The notes under the pieces: generated by a model
The model's input: the letters and a program-made list of their open reading frames with translations, nothing else
Database searches by the model: none
What the model was told of the DNA's origin: nothing
Translations under genes and position numbers: made by a program
Source of the DNA: DASQMT01 sp963835735
GTDB taxonomy: Bacteria > Actinomycetota > Thermoleophilia > Solirubrobacterales > Solirubrobacteraceae
Assembly: GCA_963835735.1 (NCBI GenBank)
Contig: CAWIGP010000009.1
Span: 248,001 to 312,000, forward strand
DNA: 64,000 nt
Direction of reading: 5' to 3'
Shown here: one piece after another, positions 60,416-64,000 of the stretch
Layout of the letters: each line of letters opens with the position of its first letter
Numbering within the stretch: position 1 is the first letter of the stretch

Positions 60416-60619
60416 ATGGCAACTGGTGTCGTCAAGTGGTTCAGCGACGAGAAGGGCTTCGGCTTCATCACCCCGGACGACGGGGGGAAGGATGCGTTCG
60501 TGCACTTCTCGGGTATTGCAGGTGACGGCTTCCGCACCCTCGCAGAGGGCGCGAAGGTCGAATACGAGCTCGGCGAGTCCGGCAAGGGCCCGCAGGCCAC
60601 CAACGTCAGGGTCATCTAG
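60416..60619 (+). CDS. Cold-shock protein (CspA family)
   Basis: 67 residues. OB-fold RNA chaperone: MATGVVKWFSDEKGFGFITP with RNP1 KGFGFI and RNP2 VHFSGI (DAFVHFSGIAGDG). GAGGAGG lies 6 nt before the ATG, a very strong ribosome-binding site. infA follows after 3 bp, so cold-shock and initiation factor IF-1 are made from one mRNA. Confidence 0.96.
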   Translation: MATGVVKWFSDEKGFGFITPDDGGKDAFVHFSGIAGDGFRTLAEGAKVEYELGESGKGPQATNVRVI

Positions 60620-60622
60620 CTC

Positions 60623-60841
60623 TTGGCCAAGGAAGAGAAAGTCGAATTCGAAGGCGAGGTTGTGGAGGCGCTCCCGAACGCGATGTTCAGGGTGCAGCTC
60701 GACAACGGCCACGAGGTGCTCGGCCACGTGGCCGGCAAGATGCGCCGCTTCCGCATCCGGATCCTGCCGGGGGATCGGGTTCGGGTGGAGGTCTCACCGT
60801 ATGACCTCAACCGCGCGCGCATCGTCTATCGCCATCGCTAG
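60623..60841 (+). CDS. infA: Translation initiation factor IF-1
   Basis: 72 residues, exactly the usual length. KEEKVEFEGEVVEALPNAMF at the start, then GHVAGKMRRFRIRILPGDRV and RARIVYRHR. Binds the 30S A site. Starts with TTG and has no visible Shine-Dalgarno, 3 nt after the csp stop, so translation must be coupled to the cold-shock gene. Not in the usual ribosomal-protein operon. Confidence 0.95.
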   Translation: MAKEEKVEFEGEVVEALPNAMFRVQLDNGHEVLGHVAGKMRRFRIRILPGDRVRVEVSPYDLNRARIVYRHR

Positions 60842-60850
60842 CTGTCGCTC

Positions 60851-60870
60851 GGGCCCGCTTCGGCGGGCCC
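60851..60870 (+). terminator. Strong hairpin after infA
   Basis: GGGCCCGC-TTCG-GCGGGCCC: an 8-bp GC stem with a UUCG tetraloop, 9 bp after the infA stop. No U-tract follows, so termination may be Rho-assisted or the hairpin may protect the 3' end. Confidence 0.7.
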
Positions 60871-60881
60871 GGGAGACCGCT

Positions 60882-60972
60882 CGAGGGGTCAGATCTTGCA
60901 ATCGAGCACCATTCCGAGCGGTGCCGACGTGTGCGCGACACGCGGTGCGCGATTGCAAGATCTGACCCCTCG
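60882..60972. repeat. MITE-like element with 23-bp perfect inverted repeats
   Basis: The first 23 bp (60882-60904, CGAGGGGTCAGATC...) and the last 23 bp (60950-60972) are exact reverse complements, with a 45-bp middle and no ORF. The last G is the first base of the thiL GTG. The end sequence resembles intergenic repeats that I recall near IS200-like/REP-associated transposases, but this has not been searched. Confidence 0.7.
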
Positions 60973-61952
60973 TGCGTGAGATTGCGCTGATCGAGGCGAT
61001 CACCGCGGTGCTCACCCGCCGCGACGGCACGCGCGTCGTGCGCTGGATCGGCGACGACGCCGCGGTCGTGCGCGGCGACGCGTTCGCGGTCACGTCGGTC
61101 GACGTGCAGGTCGACGGCACTCATTTCCGGCTCGGCCAGGCGTCGCCGGCCGACATCGGCCATCGCGCGCTCGCGGCGGCGCTGTCCGACCTCGCCGCGA
61201 TGGGCGCCCCGGCGGGTGAGGCGTATCTCGGCGTCGTGCTGCCGCCGTCGCTGCCGGACGCCCAGGTGCTCGCCCTGCACGAGGGCGCCGAGGCGCTCGC
61301 CGCCGCGACCGGGACCACGATCGCGGGCGGCGACATCGTCGCCGGCCCGGTTCTGACGGTCGCGGTGACCGTTGTCGGCTGGGCCGGCGCGCAGGATCCT
61401 CTGGTCAGCCGCGCCGGCGCGCAGCCCGGCGACCTCGTGGGCGTCACCGGCACGCTCGGCGCCGCAGCGGCGGGGCTCGCGGTGCTGGAGGGTCGCGCGC
61501 AGTACTCAGGCGGATCGCCGGCGATCGCGGGCGGGCACGCGGCGGAGCTGATCGCGCGCTACCTGCGTCCGTTCCCGCGGCTCACCGAGGGCCGCGCGCT
61601 GGCGCGCGCGGGCGTGCACGCGATGCTCGACCTGTCCGACGGCCTGGCCTCCGACGCACTTCGGCTGGCCGAGGCCGGCGGCGTCCGGATCGAGCTCGAC
61701 GCCGCCGCGCTCCCGCTGGCGGACGGCGTCGCCGAGGTCGCGCATGCGCTCAGCCGCGATCCCGCGGAGCTGGCTGCGACGGGCGGGGAGGACTTCGAGC
61801 TGTGCGTCTGCGTCGCGCCCGAGGACCGCGCGGCCGCGGAGGCGGCGGGCCCGCTCACGTGGATCGGCGAGGTTGTGGCTGTCGGCGAGCCGGAGCTGGC
61901 GTGGCGTGGCGCGCCTTCGGGCGCAGCCGGCTGGCGCGGGTTCGAGCACTAG
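60972..61952 (+). CDS. thiL: Thiamine-monophosphate kinase
   Basis: 326 residues. Phosphorylates thiamine phosphate to the diphosphate. Motifs: WIGDDAAVVRGDAFAVTSVD, VDGTHFRLGQASPADIGHRA, GGDIVAGPVLTVAVTVVG and the C-terminal LDLSDGLASDALRLAEAGG, then GGEDFELCVCV. GTG start at 60972 lies at the end of the inverted-repeat element, so the element replaces the normal 5' region and the gene may depend on read-through or on a promoter inside the element. Confidence 0.94.
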   Translation: MREIALIEAITAVLTRRDGTRVVRWIGDDAAVVRGDAFAVTSVDVQVDGTHFRLGQASPADIGHRALAAALSDLAAMGAPAGEAYLGVVLPPSLPDAQVLALHEGAEALAAATGTTIAGGDIVAGPVLTVAVTVVGWAGAQDPLVSRAGAQPGDLVGVTGTLGAAAAGLAVLEGRAQYSGGSPAIAGGHAAELIARYLRPFPRLTEGRALARAGVHAMLDLSDGLASDALRLAEAGGVRIELDAAALPLADGVAEVAHALSRDPAELAATGGEDFELCVCVAPEDRAAAEAAGPLTWIGEVVAVGEPELAWRGAPSGAAGWRGFEH

Positions 61953-61964
61953 CACCGGGCGTCG

Positions 61965-62231
61965 GTGTACGGCGGCTTTGAGGGGGAGCCCGGATCGCGG
62001 CGGCGCTCATGCGGGGCGCTTTGACCACCGCATGGGTAGTTGACGCGCCCCGGATCGCGGCGGCACTCATGCGGGGCGCTTTGACCACCGCATGGGTAGT
62101 TGACGCGCCCCGCATCGACGTGGGGCGCTTTGAGGTCGCATATCGGCCCTAGCGCGCCCCGCATCGAGCGCGGGGACGTTCCCGCGGAGACGCACCCGCG
62201 ATCCGGGCCCTCCTTCAATGCCGGTGTTCAC
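61965..62231. repeat. Palindromic intergenic element with terminal inverted repeats (copy 3)
   Basis: The 334 bp between convergent thiL and the BKACE-like gene hold no gene. Left end 61965-62000 and the reverse complement of 62196-62231 match at 29 of 36 positions (GTG.AC..CGGC.TTGA ... GCCCGGATCGCGG). The centre contains two exact 60-bp tandem units and a degenerate third. Confidence 0.65.
61991..62110. repeat. Two 60-bp tandem repeats
   Basis: 61991-62050 and 62051-62110 are nearly identical (one clear difference, G at 62005 against A at 62065). Each contains GGGGCGCTTTGACC and GTAGTTGACGCGCC. A related GGGGCGCTTTGA recurs at 62122-62133 and also inside element copy 1 (24601-24612). Confidence 0.75.
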
Positions 62232-62286
62232 CGCGGCCGGCCCCGGCGCGCGGCCGGTCAAGGCGCACCCACGACCGCCGACCCCG

Positions 62287-62997
62287 TCACGACGCCGCGA
62301 TCGCCACGGCCGCGGCGACCAGCTCGGCGTTGCCCGACGCCTCCCGGCCGTCGGGCAGCACACCCGTGTCCTCCAGGCCCGTGCGTACACCGTGCCCACG
62401 CGCAGCGGCGCGGCGGTTGACGGCCCACGAGGCGATGCCGTCGCCGTGGTGGACCTGCTCGATCCGGACGCTGCCCTCGTCGAGCGCCCGCTCCATCGCC
62501 GCGGCGTGGGCGACCGCCGCCTCGGGGTCGGCGTCCAGCGGCTCGATCAGCGCGCGCACGCAGCGCGGCGCGATCCCGGCGGCGACGAACGCGTGCGCGT
62601 CGGCCAGCGACAGCAGCCCCGCCTCGATCCCGACGCCCCGGCCCATCAGCAGCTCGCACAGCGTGAGGATCCCCGCCTCGCCCTGGTTCGCCGTGACGAG
62701 GTCGGGCAGCTCGGTCCAGGCGGCGACCAACGAGTGGCGGCGCTCGGGGTCGGGCTCGATCGCGTCCGACGTGCTCAGCGAGACCGGCGCGCCCGGGCAG
62801 GCCGCGCGCACGGCGCGCAGCGCCGCGGCACAGGGCTCGGCGGCGAGCGTCTGGGCCGCACCGTCGTACGGATGCAGGTGGAGCGTGCGGGCTCCGGCGG
62901 CGACGGCGGCATGCGCCTCGGCAGCAAGCTCGTCCGGAGTCCGGGGGAGGGCGGGATGCGCTCGATCGCCGTTCAGCGCGACGTCGACCGCGGGCAC
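62287..62997 (-). CDS. BKACE-family (beta-keto acid cleavage) enzyme, short form
   Basis: 236 residues, shorter than the usual 270-310. TIM-barrel fold with zinc motif ARTLHLHPYDGAAQ (HxH), the N-terminal ALNGDRAHPALPRTPDELA and the C-terminal GVRTGLEDTGVLPDG that mark the family. BKACE enzymes split beta-keto acids with acetyl-CoA, e.g. in lysine or carnitine breakdown. GTG start. It lies 10 bp downstream of the FlgM-like gene on the same strand; both follow the sortase. Confidence 0.85.
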   Translation of the reverse strand: MPAVDVALNGDRAHPALPRTPDELAAEAHAAVAAGARTLHLHPYDGAAQTLAAEPCAAALRAVRAACPGAPVSLSTSDAIEPDPERRHSLVAAWTELPDLVTANQGEAGILTLCELLMGRGVGIEAGLLSLADAHAFVAAGIAPRCVRALIEPLDADPEAAVAHAAAMERALDEGSVRIEQVHHGDGIASWAVNRRAAARGHGVRTGLEDTGVLPDGREASGNAELVAAAVAIAAS

Positions 62998-63007
62998 GCC
63001 GGCCCGG

Positions 63008-63235
63008 TCAGGCGTCCTCGTCGCGGGCGCGCAGTGCGCGGCCGGCGAGAAGCCGGTCGACGATCGCCGCGGCGACGGCGTCGGGATCGATCACGTATCC
63101 CACGGTCTCCACTCGCTCCGGCGGCGCCTGGACGTCCCGTCCGAAGCGGCCGCGCGTGGCCGCATCGAGATCCTCCTGTCGGGTCATGGACCGCATCGCA
63201 CGAGGTGCATCGGCAGGGATCGGATCGTCGGCCAT
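63008..63235 (-). CDS. Small protein with FlgM-like C-terminus
   Basis: 75 residues. Acidic, mostly helical; the C-terminal pattern VGYVIDPDAVAAAIVDRLL resembles the sigma-28-binding end of anti-sigma factor FlgM (GxYxVDPxxVAxxI). The match is short, and no flagellar genes are in the window. ATG at 63235, 7 bp after the sortase stop. Confidence 0.55.
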   Translation of the reverse strand: MADDPIPADAPRAMRSMTRQEDLDAATRGRFGRDVQAPPERVETVGYVIDPDAVAAAIVDRLLAGRALRARDEDA

Positions 63236-63242
63236 GGGGTGC

Positions 63243-64000
63243 TCACCGGAATGGGGTCTCGGGGCTGGACAGCCGCGCGAACACCACGATCCGCTCGTCC
63301 GCGGAATACAGGGGATGGCAGGCGGTCAGCACGAGGCGATCGTACGCGACGCGGCCGACGACGTCGACGGCGCTCGGCGGCACGATCCGGCTCCGCTCGA
63401 CGCGGTAGCTGAAGCGGCCGTAGGGCATCGCGAGCTCGATCCGGTCGCCGCGCTCCAGGTCGTCGATGTGCCGGAACGGGGCGCCGTACGTCGTGCGGTG
63501 GCCGGCGATCGCGACAGTGCCGCGCCGGCCGGGCAGCGGCGAGTCCGGGTAGTGGCCCGGCCCGGAGCGCAGCTCGGCGCCGCCAGTGCCCTCGACGACG
63601 ATCGTGCTCAAGCCGATCGCAGGCACGCGCAGACGGCCGACCGGATCGCCGGGCTCGCTGCCGCGGGCGAGCGTGCGGGCGGCCAGGCCCAGGCGCGGAC
63701 GCGGACGCGCGTGCTGAACGAGCGCACGGCTCGGCTCAGCTCGCTCGAGCGCGTCCAGCTTGTCGCCGAGCCGCTCCTGCTGCACCCCCGCGTAGACGGC
63801 GGTGACCGGCTCCTTCCAGACGAGCGTGGCGACGCCGTCGGCGAGCACGAGCGCGCCGGCGACGACGAGCAGAGTCGACAACGCGCGCAGCGCCCGCCGC
63901 CGGCGCCGCGGCGACGTCCCGGCCGGGCTCGGTCCGTTGGTCAGGTCGCGGTCCGGAATGGCGCGGGTCGGCGTGCGCTGCGTCGGCGCCGACTCCGTCA
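63243..64000 (-). CDS. Class E/D-like sortase (start lost at the window edge)
   Basis: At least 252 residues. A cytoplasmic basic tail (SPRRRRRALRA), one transmembrane helix (STLLVVAGALVLADG), then the sortase domain: TVAIAGHRTTYGAPF (catalytic His), LVLTACHPLYS (catalytic Cys) and RIVVFARL (Arg). Sortases join secreted proteins to peptidoglycan or build pili. The frame is open to 64000, where TG-ACG-GAG could be the last two bases of a start codon at 64001, so the gene is probably nearly complete. TTG at 63881 is a less likely internal start. Confidence 0.9.
   Translation of the reverse strand, partial: TESAPTQRTPTRAIPDRDLTNGPSPAGTSPRRRRRALRALSTLLVVAGALVLADGVATLVWKEPVTAVYAGVQQERLGDKLDALERAEPSRALVQHARPRPRLGLAARTLARGSEPGDPVGRLRVPAIGLSTIVVEGTGGAELRSGPGHYPDSPLPGRRGTVAIAGHRTTYGAPFRHIDDLERGDRIELAMPYGRFSYRVERSRIVPPSAVDVVGRVAYDRLVLTACHPLYSADERIVVFARLSSPETPFR

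Overview
The window is very GC-rich (about 70% or more by eye) and carries tightly packed, often overlapping genes. It looks like a chromosomal segment of an actinobacterium, most likely of the Thermoleophilia/Solirubrobacterales type. Support for this: frequent GTG and TTG starts, an F420/PPOX-type small flavoprotein, a class-D/E-like sortase, a YkuD L,D-transpeptidase, a YchF/MmcQ/DUF2000/DUF1385 housekeeping mix, and no sign of phage or plasmid functions. The lineage is inferred from gene content and style, not from a marker-gene comparison.

Layout. 1-9.9 kb: two small membrane proteins, a MATE exporter divergent from a degenerate alpha/beta hydrolase, an HxlR regulator, then fumC (frameshifted)-GNAT-EamA-PPOX, MmcQ/YjbR, DUF2000 and a translationally coupled small ORF-gabD-pdxH set. 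10-18 kb: SpoIID/LytB protein, membrane protein, MaoC hydratase, 5'-3' exonuclease, YchF, methylmalonyl-CoA epimerase, diacylglycerol-kinase-like enzyme and a short FtsH-type protease. 17.4-27.7 kb: ThuA-like protein, DUF1385, M20 peptidase, ChrA, RarA, a methyltransferase, a winged-helix protein, a sulfite-oxidase-like molybdoenzyme and an ALDH-fold protein without catalytic residues. 28-37.9 kb: tetrapyrrole block (siroheme synthase N-domain, threonine dehydratase, MoaB, ccmABC, a CcmD-like protein, hemA, hemC, a cobA-hemD fusion), then a SAM hydrolase and BirA. 37.9-47.7 kb: Ogt, zinc peptidase, a large helicase with a histone-H1-like tail, TlpA thioredoxin, GalT-like, Dtd, ClpP, an SRPBCC-ArsR pair and an orphan PAAR protein. 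47.7-53.8 kb: an oligopeptide ABC transporter operon with five single-base insertions. 53.9-64 kb: tRNA-Arg(CCT), pyrE, L,D-transpeptidase, CPBP protease, HAD hydrolase, MscS, PBP1A, cold-shock protein, infA, thiL, a BKACE-like enzyme, a FlgM-like small protein and a sortase running off the window.

How it is expressed. Many first genes lack a Shine-Dalgarno sequence and instead have a TAnnnT box (actinobacterial -10) 6-12 nt before the start codon, suggesting leaderless transcription. In three divergent pairs the two -10 boxes share one TA dinucleotide and form a 10-bp symmetric promoter. Within operons, genes overlap by GTGA/ATGA/TTGA. Convergent genes mostly overlap by a few bases. The three convergent gaps that are longer than 200 bp each hold a related element with terminal inverted repeats.

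Quality remark. At least seven single-base frameshifts interrupt otherwise well-conserved genes (fumC, the helicase, and oppF, oppD and three in the substrate-binding protein). They may be assembly errors or real decay, and the sequence alone cannot decide.
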